Source of the DNA: Gordonia sp. PP30
Lineage (GTDB): Bacteria > Actinomycetota > Actinomycetes > Mycobacteriales > Mycobacteriaceae
Assembly: GCF_023100845.1 (NCBI RefSeq)
Contig: NZ_CP095864.1
Span: 1,860,001 to 1,924,000, forward strand
Length of the DNA: 64,000 nt
Direction: 5' to 3'
Position numbers and translations under genes: made by a program. Shown here one piece after another: positions 20,437 through 29,569 of the stretch (positions within the stretch are counted from its first letter, which is position 1; each line of letters starts with the position of its first letter). Under the pieces are notes generated by a model. That model did not search any database. It had not been told where the DNA came from and saw only the letters and a program-made list of their open reading frames with translations.

Positions 20437-20675
20437 GTGCCGTCATTGCCGACGCCGTCGAGCACCTGGTGCGCGGCATCGTCGCCAATCCCGACGACGT
20501 GCGCGTCGAGCTCATCACCGGCCGTCGCGGCCGGATGATCGAGGTGCACGTGAACCCGGAGGACCTCGGCAAGGTGATCGGCCGCAACGGCCGGACCGCC
20601 ACCGCGCTGCGGACCCTGGTCGCCGGCGTCGGCGGCCGCGGGATGCGCGTCGACATCGTCGACACCGACCGCTGA
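20433..20675 (+). CDS. khpA: KH-domain RNA-binding protein KhpA
   Basis: An 80-residue single KH domain with the RNA-contacting loop IGRNGRTA. KhpA proteins bind RNA and in Gram-positives work with KhpB in cell elongation and translation control. The GTG start overlaps the rpsP stop. Position between rpsP and rimM is the standard one. Confidence 0.93.
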   Translation: MSAVIADAVEHLVRGIVANPDDVRVELITGRRGRMIEVHVNPEDLGKVIGRNGRTATALRTLVAGVGGRGMRVDIVDTDR

Positions 20676-20697
20676 CCGGCTCGCGAGGACACCGTCG

Positions 20698-21276
20698 ATG
20701 GATCTGGTGATCGGCCGTGTGGCCAAAACCCACGGTGTGCGCGGTGAACTCGTCGTCGATGTGCGCACCGACGACCCCGGCGAGCGTTTCGCCGTGGGCA
20801 CGGTGCTGCGCGGCCGCGCCCCCAAGGGCGGCGGCGAGAAGAACTACACGGTGACAGCCGCCCGGCCTCATGCCGGGCGGCTGCTCGTGTCCCTGGCGGG
20901 CGTCGGCGATCGCACCGCCGGTGACGCGCTGCGCGGCACGCTGTTCCTGATCGACGCGGCCGACGTCGACTCCGGCGACGACCCGGACGAGTTCTACGAC
21001 CACGAGCTGATCGGCCTGCCGGTCAGCACGGTCGACGGTGACGCGGTCGGCGAGATCGCCGACGTCCTGCATCTGCCCGGCGGCGAGATCCTGTCGGTGA
21101 TGACGCCCGCGGGCGCCGAGGTCCTGATCCCGTTCGTGACTCAGATCGTGCCGACGGTGAGCCGTGAGGGCGTCGTGGTCGATCCGCCCGAGGGACTGCT
21201 TGACCCTTCGACAGGCTCAGGGGGCGAGGCGACAGGCTCCGAGGGCGAAGCGACAGGCTCGGGAAGCGCGGGGTAG
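20698..21276 (+). CDS. rimM: Ribosome maturation factor RimM
   Basis: A 192-residue 16S-processing factor that assists 30S head assembly with S19. The N-terminal RimM barrel starts [16 protein letters not shown], and the C-terminal PRC barrel contains [10 protein letters not shown] and [19 protein letters not shown]. The last 20 or so residues are encoded by a 21-bp tandem repeat and look like an addition to the normal end. The start is ATG 20698. The trmD start lies four bases after the stop. Confidence 0.95.
   Translation: MDLVIGRVAKTHGVRGELVVDVRTDDPGERFAVGTVLRGRAPKGGGEKNYTVTAARPHAGRLLVSLAGVGDRTAGDALRGTLFLIDAADVDSGDDPDEFYDHELIGLPVSTVDGDAVGEIADVLHLPGGEILSVMTPAGAEVLIPFVTQIVPTVSREGVVVDPPEGLLDPSTGSGGEATGSEGEATGSGSAG
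21209..21271 (+). repeat. Three 21-bp tandem repeats in the 3' end of rimM
   Basis: CGACAGGCTC recurs at 21209, 21230 and 21251, an exact 21-base period, so each unit adds seven residues of the TGSxGEA type. The sequence resembles a dispersed intergenic repeat (CCCTTCGACAGGCTCAGGG type) that has been read into the coding frame. Unit number may vary between strains. Confidence 0.75.
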
Positions 21277-21280
21277 CGGC

Positions 21281-21955
21281 GTGCGGATCGACGTCGTCAC
21301 CATCTTCCCGGAATATCTGGACCCGATGCGGGTCGCGCTGCTCGGTAAGGCCATCGACGCCGGCGTTCTCCAGATCGGCATTCACGACCTGCGGGAATGG
21401 ACGCACGACGTCCACCGCAGCGTCGACGACCAGCCGTACGGCGGCGGCCCCGGCATGGTGATGAAACCCGAGGTCTGGGGTCCGGCGCTCGACGCAGTGT
21501 GCCCCGACGAGGCACTGCTCGTGGTGCCGACCCCGGCCGGCGTGCCGTTCACCCAGGCGACCGCGGAGCGGTGGAGCACCGAGGAACATCTGGTGTTCGC
21601 GTGCGGCCGCTACGAGGGCATCGACCAACGGGTGTTCGACGACGCCGCGCTGCGTGTCCGCGTCGAAGAGGTGTCCCTGGGCGACTTCGTGCTGATCGGC
21701 GGTGAGGTCGCGGTGCTCGCCATGGTCGAGGCCACCACGCGGCTGATCCCCGGCGTGATCGGGAATCCGCAGTCGCACCGGGAGGACTCCTTCTCCGACG
21801 GCCTGCTGGAGGGCCCGAGCTATACGCGCCCGAAGGTGTGGCGCGACCTGGAGGTGCCGCCGGTACTGCTCTCCGGCGACCACGCGAAGGTCGCCGCCTG
21901 GCGGCACGAGCAGTCCCTCGAACGAACCCGCGAGCGTCGCCCCGATCTGCTCTGA
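21281..21955 (+). CDS. trmD: tRNA (guanine-37-N1)-methyltransferase
   Basis: A 224-residue SPOUT methyltransferase that makes m1G37 in tRNA and prevents frameshifting. The knot and AdoMet region is clear: [30 protein letters not shown] and [12 protein letters not shown]. The start is GTG 21281, giving the usual [13 protein letters not shown] start; the open frame before it is the rimM repeat read in another phase. Length is typical for actinobacteria. Confidence 0.95.
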   Translation: MRIDVVTIFPEYLDPMRVALLGKAIDAGVLQIGIHDLREWTHDVHRSVDDQPYGGGPGMVMKPEVWGPALDAVCPDEALLVVPTPAGVPFTQATAERWSTEEHLVFACGRYEGIDQRVFDDAALRVRVEEVSLGDFVLIGGEVAVLAMVEATTRLIPGVIGNPQSHREDSFSDGLLEGPSYTRPKVWRDLEVPPVLLSGDHAKVAAWRHEQSLERTRERRPDLL

Positions 21956-21966
21956 GACCGCGTGTC

Positions 21967-23223
21967 ATGGAACCGGACGGACGCCCGCTGCGTCTAACCG
22001 TCATGACACCGCGCTCCGATTGGTTCGTCGAACTCGGCGCCGTGCTGGGCCGCCTCGATTCGATGGATCCGGGTGGCGCGGCCGCGGACGGCGCCGAACT
22101 CGCCAGAATCGCGTCGGCCGCCGGTCAGATCGCCGGCCGGCTGGCCGGTAGATTCTCCCAGGTCGACGGGCTGGCGGGAGACGGAGCAGTCGGTGCCGAT
22201 ACGGCCGGGCTGAGCCTCGGCGATCAGGTCCAGGGCGCGGCCCAGGGACTCGAACCCGCCCACGGTGCCCTCACCAGCGGTGCGCAGGCGCTCATGATGT
22301 CGACCGCATCGCGGGCACAGATCGTGGCTCTCTGGGCGTTCGGGAACCGCACCGGGCAACCCGAATTCGTCACCAAGGCCTCGGTGTCGTCCCTGATGAC
22401 CGGGGTCTACAGCGAACCGATCGGCGGGCACGCGGACGGGCTGCACCCGGCCGCGCCGCCACCGGTACGCGGACTCGGGCCCGCCGCCGCGGTGCCCGAT
22501 GCGGGCGGCGCCGCACCGTCGCCCGCGACCGTGGTCCCGGCCGGCACGGCGCCCGCGGCCCCGGCGCCCACCGCCGGGGACCTGGAACGCAAGGCCGCGG
22601 TCACGCCCGGCACCGGTGTGCACCGGGGCGGCGGAGACCCCACGCCGTCCCCGCGATCGGAGAACACTCCAGCCCCGGCCGGCGGGGCGCCCGGACCTGA
22701 CCGGCGCGGCGGCACGCGGACCACCGCGCCCCCGGCCGGTTCGGTGCCGCCGGGCACGCGGCCGGTCACCTCGGGGCCGCCCGCCGGGGGTCGTCCCGCG
22801 CCGGTCGGCGGCGGGGGTCGTGCGGTACCCGTCGTCGTCCCGCCGGTACCGGCCGTTCCACCCGGTTCCGGGGCGCTGCCGCGCGGCGGCGGGCCGGTGC
22901 CGTCCACCTCGCCGTTGTCGCCGGCGGCTCCCTCACGGACGGCACCGCCGGTGGCCGGGCCGGGTACCGGAGGACCGGGCGGCCGGAACGGGTCGTCGCC
23001 GATGTCCCCGGCGGCCGGGCGCGGCGGCGCCCGGGAGGACGACAAGCGGCGGACACCGGACTACCTGCTCTCGGTGCACGAGGCGGTCGGCCTGATCGGC
23101 CCGTTACCGCTGGCCGGACCAGCGGTGCTGGGCGAGACGGCCGTCGCCGCCGGGGACGCCGCTCCCGCGCCGGGCACGCCGACCAGGGACCGCGACGGCC
23201 AGGATCTCGACTTCACCCTCTGA
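21967..23223 (+). CDS. Pro/Gly-rich protein of unknown function
   Basis: A 418-residue protein from ATG 21967; ATG 22003 is an equally possible start and neither has a clear ribosome site. Residues 20-140 are helical and Ala-rich (ELGAVLGRLDSMDPGG...). About 220 residues of low-complexity Pro/Gly/Ala follow. A conserved-looking end REDDKRRTPDYLLSVHEAVGLIGPLPLAGPAVLG recalls C-termini of actinobacterial WXG100/PPE-like or ESX-associated proteins. No signal peptide is seen. It sits between trmD and rplS. The type VII link is tentative. Confidence 0.6.
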   Translation: MEPDGRPLRLTVMTPRSDWFVELGAVLGRLDSMDPGGAAADGAELARIASAAGQIAGRLAGRFSQVDGLAGDGAVGADTAGLSLGDQVQGAAQGLEPAHGALTSGAQALMMSTASRAQIVALWAFGNRTGQPEFVTKASVSSLMTGVYSEPIGGHADGLHPAAPPPVRGLGPAAAVPDAGGAAPSPATVVPAGTAPAAPAPTAGDLERKAAVTPGTGVHRGGGDPTPSPRSENTPAPAGGAPGPDRRGGTRTTAPPAGSVPPGTRPVTSGPPAGGRPAPVGGGGRAVPVVVPPVPAVPPGSGALPRGGGPVPSTSPLSPAAPSRTAPPVAGPGTGGPGGRNGSSPMSPAAGRGGAREDDKRRTPDYLLSVHEAVGLIGPLPLAGPAVLGETAVAAGDAAPAPGTPTRDRDGQDLDFTL

Positions 23224-23231
23224 CACGGCGA

Positions 23232-23261
23232 TTTCACCGGCGCGGCGTCGTCTGGCAGAAT
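23232..23261 (+). promoter_or_regulatory. rplS promoter
   Basis: TTTCAC (23232-23237), an 18-base spacer and CAGAAT (23256-23261), within TCTGGCAGAAT as before rpsP. The transcript would carry a leader of about 120 bases with a possible TGCCC/GGGCA hairpin. Confidence 0.5.
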
Positions 23262-23388
23262 AGAGCGCTGTTGCCCGCTCCCGGTGGGCATCGACCATTG
23301 ACTCGGGCACGAACCGGTCGGTCCCCGCGCGGCTTCGCCACGATCGGGGCGCCAGGTTCCTCTGCACCACTCACCGATTGGATCCACC

Positions 23389-23730
23389 ATGAACACCCTC
23401 GACTTCCTCGACAAGCAGTCCCTCCGCGACGACATCCCGGAGTTCGCTCCCGGCGACACCGTCGACGTCCACGTGAAGGTCATCGAGGGCTCCAAGGAGC
23501 GCATCCAGGTGTTCAAGGGCGCTGTGATCCGTCGCCAGGGCGGCGGCATCCGCGAGACCTTCACCGTGCGCAAGGTGTCGTTCGGCGTGGGCGTGGAGCG
23601 CACCTTCCCGGTGCACAGCCCCAACATCGCCAAGATCGACGTCCTGACCCGCGGCGACGTGCGCCGCGCCAAGCTGTACTACCTGCGCGACCTGCGCGGG
23701 AAGGCAGCGAAGATCAAGGAAAAGCGCTGA
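23389..23730 (+). CDS. rplS: 50S ribosomal protein L19
   Basis: A 113-residue L19 located at the 30S-50S interface. The conserved stretch [16 protein letters not shown] (here with PEFAPGD) and the basic end KAAKIKEKR are present. It starts at ATG 23389. It has its own promoter and is followed by a clear terminator. Confidence 0.97.
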   Translation: MNTLDFLDKQSLRDDIPEFAPGDTVDVHVKVIEGSKERIQVFKGAVIRRQGGGIRETFTVRKVSFGVGVERTFPVHSPNIAKIDVLTRGDVRRAKLYYLRDLRGKAAKIKEKR

Positions 23731-23817
23731 CCTGCGCAGACGCTGCATACCTGATCGCCTGCTCCAAGGCCGGAGTGCGAATCAGGTTGAGCGGGCTGAT
23801 CTGACAGCTCTTCGAAG

Positions 23818-23847
23818 AGCCCCGGAATCAACGGTTCCGGGGCTTTT
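23818..23847 (+). terminator. Intrinsic terminator after rplS
   Basis: A perfect 10-bp stem AGCCCCGGAA/TTCCGGGGCT (23818-23827, 23835-23844) is followed by a T-run (23844-23847). Two further inverted repeats precede it: ACCTGAT/ATCAGGT (23749/23781) and the palindrome GCTCTTCGAAGAGC (23807-23820). Confidence 0.88.
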
Positions 23848-23957
23848 CGCATCGCCGCCTGAGTGGCGAGCGTGCCGACAGAGCCGGTCGATGTTTCACC
23901 GGTGCTGCGACAGGCTACTCCGGAAGAGTGCAGTGACCACCGCCGAGAGGAGACGGC

Positions 23958-24551
23958 ATGACAACCCCCGGCCCCCGGTACCGGAATTCGGCGAACCAGA
24001 CCCCGCCAGGCCGGCCGCTCGATGGAGCAGTCGTCGCGATCCTCGCCACCGACGGCGTCGAAGAGGTGGAGTTGACGCAACCGCGCGACGCGGTCGACAG
24101 GGCGGGCGCGCGCACCGTTCTGGTATCGCTGCGGCTCGGCGCGATCCAGGCCATGAACAACGATGTGGAACCGGCGGGCCGATTCCACGTGGACCGGGCG
24201 GTCGCGGACGTCTCGGTCGCGGACTTCGACGCCCTGCTTCTTCCCGGCGGGACGACCAACCCCGATAAGCTCCGGCAGGACGCGCGCGCCGTCGACTTCG
24301 TACGAGGGTGTATGCGCGCGGACAGACCGACCGGGGTGATCTGCCACGGGCCGTGGACGCTCGTCGAAGCGAACGTCGTCGCGGGGCGAACCCTGACCAG
24401 CTACCCGAGCGTTCGCACCGACATCCGGAATGCGGGCGGCGACGTGGTCGACGGCGAGGTGGTCGTTGACGGGACGTTGGTGTCCAGCAGAGGTCCGGCC
24501 GATCTGCCCGCCTTCTGTGCCACGATCGTTGAAGAATTCGCCGACGGATAG
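23958..24551 (+). CDS. DJ-1/PfpI-family protein
   Basis: A 197-residue class I glutamine-amidotransferase-like protein of the PfpI group. The nucleophile Cys129 lies in the elbow GVICHGPWTL, preceded by LLLPGGTTNPDKL. Members include proteases, glyoxalases and stress chaperones; which applies here is not visible. The start is ATG 23958 behind GAGAGGAG. It is the first, apparently intact, gene of the accessory block between rplS and cinA. Confidence 0.85.
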   Translation: MTTPGPRYRNSANQTPPGRPLDGAVVAILATDGVEEVELTQPRDAVDRAGARTVLVSLRLGAIQAMNNDVEPAGRFHVDRAVADVSVADFDALLLPGGTTNPDKLRQDARAVDFVRGCMRADRPTGVICHGPWTLVEANVVAGRTLTSYPSVRTDIRNAGGDVVDGEVVVDGTLVSSRGPADLPAFCATIVEEFADG

Positions 24552-24558
24552 GCATCCC

Positions 24559-25460
24559 ATGGTCTCCGCCCGTGCGAAGCTGTTCATCCTGCGGCTGCAT
24601 CTGCAACGCAGCAGCCGGTTCTACGCCGACCCCGTCACCATGCGCAGACGGTCGCCCGCGCACCAGTCGCCGCGCCGAGCACGGCCGCCGAACTGGATGG
24701 AGCGCCGCTACCGGATCGAGCACTCGGCAATACACGGCCACGCCTGTTACACGGTGTCGCCGCGGCGCGGAATCCGCTCGGATCTGCATGTCTTCCACAT
24801 GCATGGAGGGGGATTCGTCGAGTCGCCGGAGCCGCACCACTGGCGGTTCGCCGCTCGCCTCGTCGATCGTCTCGGCTGCCGATACACCTTGCCGCGCCTC
24901 GTCACGACCATTCGACCATCGTGCCGATGGTCGAGCAGGCCTATCAGCGGACGATGGCCGGAACCGACCCGAGGGACCGGCTCGTCATCGGCGACTCGGC
25001 CGGCGGTACGCTCGCGCTCCTGCTGACCCGGCATCTGCGCGAGCAGAATCTCGGACAACCCGCCGGGATCGCACTGTTGTCACCGTGGATCGACCTCGCC
25101 ACCGATGACTCCCTGTCACGGGAGATCGATCCGGTGGACCCGGAACTCGGAGTCGACGGCCTGCGGCAGGCGGGACGATGGTTCGCGGGGCAGCGTGCGC
25201 TCGACGATCCCGTGGTGAGTCCCGCGTTCGGCGACCTCGGTGGCTCGCCGCCGGTGACGGTGTTCATCGGCGATCGCGACATCCTGCTGCCGGACGCTCG
25301 CCGTATCAAGAGTCTCGGTGACGCGGCCGGCGTCGAAGTGGATCTGCACGAGTACCCCGGAATGTTCCACAACTGGATCATGCAGCCGATCCCGGAAGGC
25401 CGACGGGCCGTCGGCCAGTTGCTCGATTTCATCGCTACCACCGAGAGGAAGATTCCATGA
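24559..25460 (+). pseudogene. Alpha/beta-hydrolase (HSL-type esterase), frameshifted
   Basis: The N-terminal part from ATG 24559 reads to the oxyanion motif HMHGGGFVE and to YTLPRL near 24900. The rest continues in another frame from about 24905 (RHDHSTIVPMVEQAY) through the nucleophile motif GDSAGG, the acid GDRDILLPDA and the His in GMFHNW, ending at 25460. The frame changes by net -1 or +2. A few residues expected between TLP and DHSTIV are also missing, suggesting a small deletion. Both halves together cover a full esterase of the hormone-sensitive-lipase family. A sequencing error cannot be excluded. Confidence 0.75.
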
Positions 25461-26476
25461 TCGTCCGAACGACAGAGGAGATCACCGGTACCGATCGCCA
25501 GACGAACGGGGAGAACTGGGTGTCCAAACGCATCATCCTGTCCGACGACGACGTCGGCTTCTCATACCATGAGACCACCGTCGAACCGAACACCGAGACG
25601 CCGCTGCACTATCCCGACTACATCGAGGCCGTCTGGCTGATCGACGGTTACGGGGCTCTGGTCGACCACGACAATCACCGCACGTATTCGCTCGCGCCGG
25701 GGACGATGTACTTGCTCGACGGGCATGAACGGCACTCGATCATCGCGACGACCCGGCCGCCCGACAGCAGATTCGGCTATCTCTCCGACGTGCTGCCGAC
25801 CGCGTGGCAGGCGGTCGAGTATGCCGATATCCCCGAAGGCGGTTCGCTTGCCGTCATCGGCCTCGGCCCGATCGGTGATATGGCCGCGCGGATCGCTGCA
25901 CATCGCGGCGTCCGGGTGATCGGTGTCGAACGGGTGCCGGAGCGTCTGGCCCGCGCGCGATCGCGTGGTCTGTAGACCGTGTCGTGCCAGGACGATGTCG
26001 TCGCATCGATCAGAGACAAGACATCAGGCAGGGGAACGGATGCCGTGATCGACGCGGTCGGCATGGAGGCGCACGGCTCGCCAATGACGAAATCCGTGCA
26101 ACACGCCGCCCGAATGCTCCCGGACGCCGTCGGCCGCTGGGTCGACGGGAGATTCGGAGTCGATCGCATGTCGGCGCTACACACCGCCTTCGACGTCGTC
26201 CGGCGAGGAGGGACGGTGTCCGTCTCCGGCGTCTACGGCGGTGCGCTCGATCCGGTACCCATGTTCAAGCTTTTCGACAAGCAGGTCCAGATCCGGATGG
26301 GACAGGCGAACGTGAAGAGGTGGACCGGCGCGATCATGCCGCTGCTCACCGACGAGGATCCGTTGGGGGTCGACGGCTTCGCTTCCCACGAGTTGCCGCT
26401 CGCCGAAGCTCCGGGCGCGTATGCGAAGTTCCAGGCCAAGGCCGACGGCTACGTCAAAGTCGTTCTCCGGCCTTGA
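25457..26476 (+). pseudogene. Chimera of ectoine synthase start and Zn-alcohol dehydrogenase end, with in-frame stop
   Basis: Residues 1 to about 97 are the beginning of ectoine synthase EctC: MIVRTTEEITGTDR, HYPDYIEAVWLIDG, LAPGTMYLLDGHERH. The same frame then runs into the C-terminal half of a zinc/NAD alcohol dehydrogenase (YLSDVLPTAWQAVEYA, VIGLGPIGDMAARIAA). It hits TAG at 25973-25975 and continues to 26476 with DAVIDAVGMEAHG and GGTVSVSGVYGG. A deletion fused two genes and a point mutation then stopped the frame. ATG 25457 overlaps the esterase remnant stop (ATGA). Neither activity should survive: EctC lacks its end and the dehydrogenase its catalytic domain. Confidence 0.8.
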
Positions 26477-26503
26477 CTCACGGGGGCGAGCGCGGGGCAC
26501 CCG

Positions 26504-28003
26504 TCACCTGGGCGGCAGCGGCCGTGTCGCGGGCCCCTCGAGAACGTCTCCGCGGCGATCGAACCGAGAACCGTGCAATGGGCAGTCCCACGTGTGCTCG
26601 GCGTCGTTCCAGTGCAAGGCGCCGAACAGATGGGTACACACCGGGACCACAGACGATGTCTCCCCGGCGACCGTGCACACACCACGCGGACCGATTCCGT
26701 CACGTCCGATCGATCCCGAGCCCTCCCGCGGATGTTGGTCGACCGTCCCGATCAACCGGGCGTAGCCGCGCAACAGGCTGAGGCCGGCCTTGGCGTTGAC
26801 ACGGGCCGCCGAGGGGATCGACGCCAATTCTGCGTGGCGCCACGGCCGGAGACTGTCCGCCCACGGCCGTCGATCACCCAATAGGATCCCGGACAGGGCG
26901 AGCGCGGCGGCGACGCCATTCGTCATGCCCCACTTGGCGAAGCCGGTCGCGACGAGGAGGGACTCATCGCCGGGGAGAATCGGGCCCACGTAGGGCAGTT
27001 CATCGATGGATTCGTAGTCCTGTGCGGACCAGCGCGCGATCGGCTGCGCAGACGGGAACCAGTGCCGCGTCCACGCGATCAGATCGTCGGCGTGTCGTCG
27101 TTCCGATTGTGTCCGGCCCACATCGTGGCCGAAACCACCGACGAGAAGAACGGTCTCGTCGGGGTGTCCCGGGCGCGGAGCCGTCCGGAGCGACACCGTC
27201 GGATCGTCGACTCCCAGGTACATGTCGCCGGGGATGACACCGGAGACGGTGAACGCGGCCGCATACGAACGGTGCGCGGAGAGCCGGGCGAAGAATCCCC
27301 CACGGGAGAGGACGGGCGTGCCGGTGGCGAGCACGACCGAACCCGCGGAAAGTATGCCGGCCTCGGTATCTATCCGATAGTCGTCACCACGCAGGCTCAC
27401 GCGTCGTGCCCGGACGCCTTCGGCGACGGTGCCGCCGTGCCCGGCGATGTCCTGCGCCACGGTCCGCAGCAACGGCAGCGGATCGATCTGCGCCTGGTCC
27501 GCGAGGTGTACGGCCGTGCGGACCGGGAAGGGCAGTGCCGGGCAACTCGCTCGAAACACATCGAGGCCGGCGGCACGGCAGGCCCGGTACTCCTGCCCGG
27601 CCTTCTCGGCGCCGGTGACGCTGCATGCATAGGTCACCGCCGTCGCACGCTGTACCGTGACGTCATGCCGCTCGCAGTAGTGCAGCAACCACTCGTGGCC
27701 CTGACGGTTGGCCTCGACGTAATGCCGCACCGCCTCCGGGCCGTGGTGCCGACCGATCGACGACAGCCTCGTGCCCTGCAACAGCGATACCTTGCCGGTG
27801 GTGTTCCCGGTCGCGCCGGCGCCGAGGTGCCGTGCCTCGATCACGGCCACACTGCGTCCGGCGCATGCGAGCAGCAGCGCGGTGGTCAAGCCGGTCAGGC
27901 CGCCGCCCAGGACCACATGGTCGTACCGGCGGCCGTTGAGATCGGGCGGCGGCTTTTCAGTGTCCGGAGCGGAGCCTTCACCGTACGTCCACAGGGATGC
28001 CAT
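26504..28003 (-). CDS. FAD-dependent oxidoreductase with C-terminal Rieske domain
   Basis: A 499-residue protein. The N-terminal DAO-type FAD domain shows VVLGGGLTGLTTALLLACAG, then EARHLGAGATGNTTGKVS. A Rieske [2Fe-2S] domain closes the protein with CTHLFGALHW and CPLHGSRF (CxH and CxxH ligands). Such fusions oxidise amines or amino acids, but the substrate is unknown. The start is ATG 28003. It is transcribed leftward, alone, with its upstream region 56 bases from an insertion sequence duplication. The coding frame is intact. Confidence 0.85.
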   Translation of the reverse strand: MASLWTYGEGSAPDTEKPPPDLNGRRYDHVVLGGGLTGLTTALLLACAGRSVAVIEARHLGAGATGNTTGKVSLLQGTRLSSIGRHHGPEAVRHYVEANRQGHEWLLHYCERHDVTVQRATAVTYACSVTGAEKAGQEYRACRAAGLDVFRASCPALPFPVRTAVHLADQAQIDPLPLLRTVAQDIAGHGGTVAEGVRARRVSLRGDDYRIDTEAGILSAGSVVLATGTPVLSRGGFFARLSAHRSYAAAFTVSGVIPGDMYLGVDDPTVSLRTAPRPGHPDETVLLVGGFGHDVGRTQSERRHADDLIAWTRHWFPSAQPIARWSAQDYESIDELPYVGPILPGDESLLVATGFAKWGMTNGVAAALALSGILLGDRRPWADSLRPWRHAELASIPSAARVNAKAGLSLLRGYARLIGTVDQHPREGSGSIGRDGIGPRGVCTVAGETSSVVPVCTHLFGALHWNDAEHTWDCPLHGSRFDRRGDVLEGPATRPLPPR

Positions 28004-28059
28004 GGCGCGAGGAGTACCCGCATCGGAGGCGCGTCAAACCTCCCGCGGGTCTCAGCCGA

Positions 28060-29526
28060 AGTATGCCGGCTCTTCAACTCTGAGAGTGCGTAGGTGGGAT
28101 CTGGGCTGACCGGGCGTGGGCACAAGATGTAGGCGGGTCCTGGGTGTGAAGATGGAAGTTCCTACACACCCATTTTCACGCCACAGGACCCATGAGCGAG
28201 CTTACTGCCGATGTTGCTGACACGATCTGCCGAACCGTCGAGCTGGGGGTGACGATCACCGGCGCCGCTGTCGATGCCCGCGGCCGCACGCACTTGTGGT
28301 GCCGGGTGCTGCAGGCCGATCGGCATTGTCCGGGCTGTCAGATCGCCGGCGACCTGCGTGATCACGCCGACCGCGTGCTCACTGATGTGCCGATCAGCGG
28401 CCATCCTGTTGTTCTGCATGTCGCGGTGCCCCGGTTCGTGTGCCGTACCAGCGACTGCCCACGAACGATCTTCCGCGGCGGGATCGATCATGTCGCCGCG
28501 CCCCGGGCCGTGGTCACCGCCCGGACCACACGCTGGATCCTGCAACGCATCGCGATCGACAAGATGAGCGTGAAAGCGGTGGCCACAGCGCTGGGCCTGG
28601 CGTGGAAGACAGTCAACGCGATCGCCGTGAGTGCGGCCCGGGCCCTGGTCTACGACGGCGGCCACCTCGACGGTGTACGGCACCTGGGCGTCGATGAGCA
28701 CAAGTGGAAACACGTTCGCGGACAAGGAGACCCGAGCTTCGTGACCGTTCTGATCGACTTGACGCCCGTGGTCGAGGGCACCGGCCCGGCTCGGCTGCTG
28801 GACATGATCGGCGGCCGGTCAGCGCAGGTCCTCAAAGACTGGATGAACACTCGTGACCAGCGATTCCGCGACCGGATCACAGTCGTGGCCATGGACGGAT
28901 TCACCGGCTACAAGACCGCCACCAGCCAGGAACTCCCCGCCGCCCGGGTCGTGATGGACCCGTTCCACGTCGTCGCGCTGGCCGGAAACAAGCTCGATCT
29001 GTGCCGCCAACGCGTTCAGCAGCAGACATGCGGGCACCGCGGACGCGCCGGTGACCCGTTGTACACGATCCGCCGGATCCTGCACACCCGTACCGGGTTG
29101 CTCACCGCCAAGCAGAAGATCCGGTTGTACGAGTCGCTGACCAGCCATGACGCGCACGTCGCGGTCGAGATCACCTACCAGGTGTATCAGCAGCTGATCG
29201 CCGCCTACCAGCACCCGCAGCGCCGCGAGGGCAAGAAACTGATGTGGAAGGTCCTCAAACGCATCCAGACCGGACTCCCCGCCGGGCTAGCCGAACTCGC
29301 CCAACTCGGGCGAAGTCTCTGGAAACGCCGCGCCGACATCCTGGCCTACTTCGATACCGGAGTCTCCAACGGACCCGTCGAAGCCATCAACGGCCGCCTC
29401 GAACACCTCCGCGGAATCGCCCAGGGCTTCCGCAACCTCGACCACTACATCTTGCGATCCCTCCTGCACTCCGGTCAGCTCGCCGAACACATCAACGCAC
29501 TCTGAAAGGCGAAGAGCCAGTATGCC
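28060..29526 (+). mobile_element. ISL3-family insertion sequence with 8-bp target duplication
   Basis: The element proper is 28068-29518 (1451 bp). Its ends are imperfect inverted repeats of 23 bases (28068-28090 and 29496-29518) that share GGCTCTTC at the tips and AGAGTGCG inside. The target duplication AGTATGCC is exact on both sides (28060-28067 and 29519-29526). Eight-base duplications are characteristic of ISL3. The exact duplication and intact transposase indicate a recent insertion. It lies between the FAD-Rieske gene and the cinA-like gene. Confidence 0.95.
28192..29505 (+). CDS. ISL3-family transposase
   Basis: A 437-residue transposase filling most of the element. An N-terminal zinc-binding region has Cys motifs (HCPGC and CRTSDCPRT). 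A helix-turn-helix (KAVATALGLAWKTVNAIA) and the DDE core follow: LGVDEHK, AMDGFTGYK with VVMDPFHVV, and the C-terminal GPVEAINGRLEHLRGIAQGFRN. The start is ATG 28192. No frameshift or stop interrupts it, so it could be active. Confidence 0.95.
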   Translation: MSELTADVADTICRTVELGVTITGAAVDARGRTHLWCRVLQADRHCPGCQIAGDLRDHADRVLTDVPISGHPVVLHVAVPRFVCRTSDCPRTIFRGGIDHVAAPRAVVTARTTRWILQRIAIDKMSVKAVATALGLAWKTVNAIAVSAARALVYDGGHLDGVRHLGVDEHKWKHVRGQGDPSFVTVLIDLTPVVEGTGPARLLDMIGGRSAQVLKDWMNTRDQRFRDRITVVAMDGFTGYKTATSQELPAARVVMDPFHVVALAGNKLDLCRQRVQQQTCGHRGRAGDPLYTIRRILHTRTGLLTAKQKIRLYESLTSHDAHVAVEITYQVYQQLIAAYQHPQRREGKKLMWKVLKRIQTGLPAGLAELAQLGRSLWKRRADILAYFDTGVSNGPVEAINGRLEHLRGIAQGFRNLDHYILRSLLHSGQLAEHINAL

Positions 29527-29569
29527 TCGATCGGTGGAGCGTCGGCCCGGCGGGAATGACGGTGGCCGC

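Noticed and set aside
28162-29214. Minus-strand frames inside the insertion sequence
   Set aside because: They are antisense to the transposase and carry no accessory-gene signature; ISL3 elements need only the transposase.
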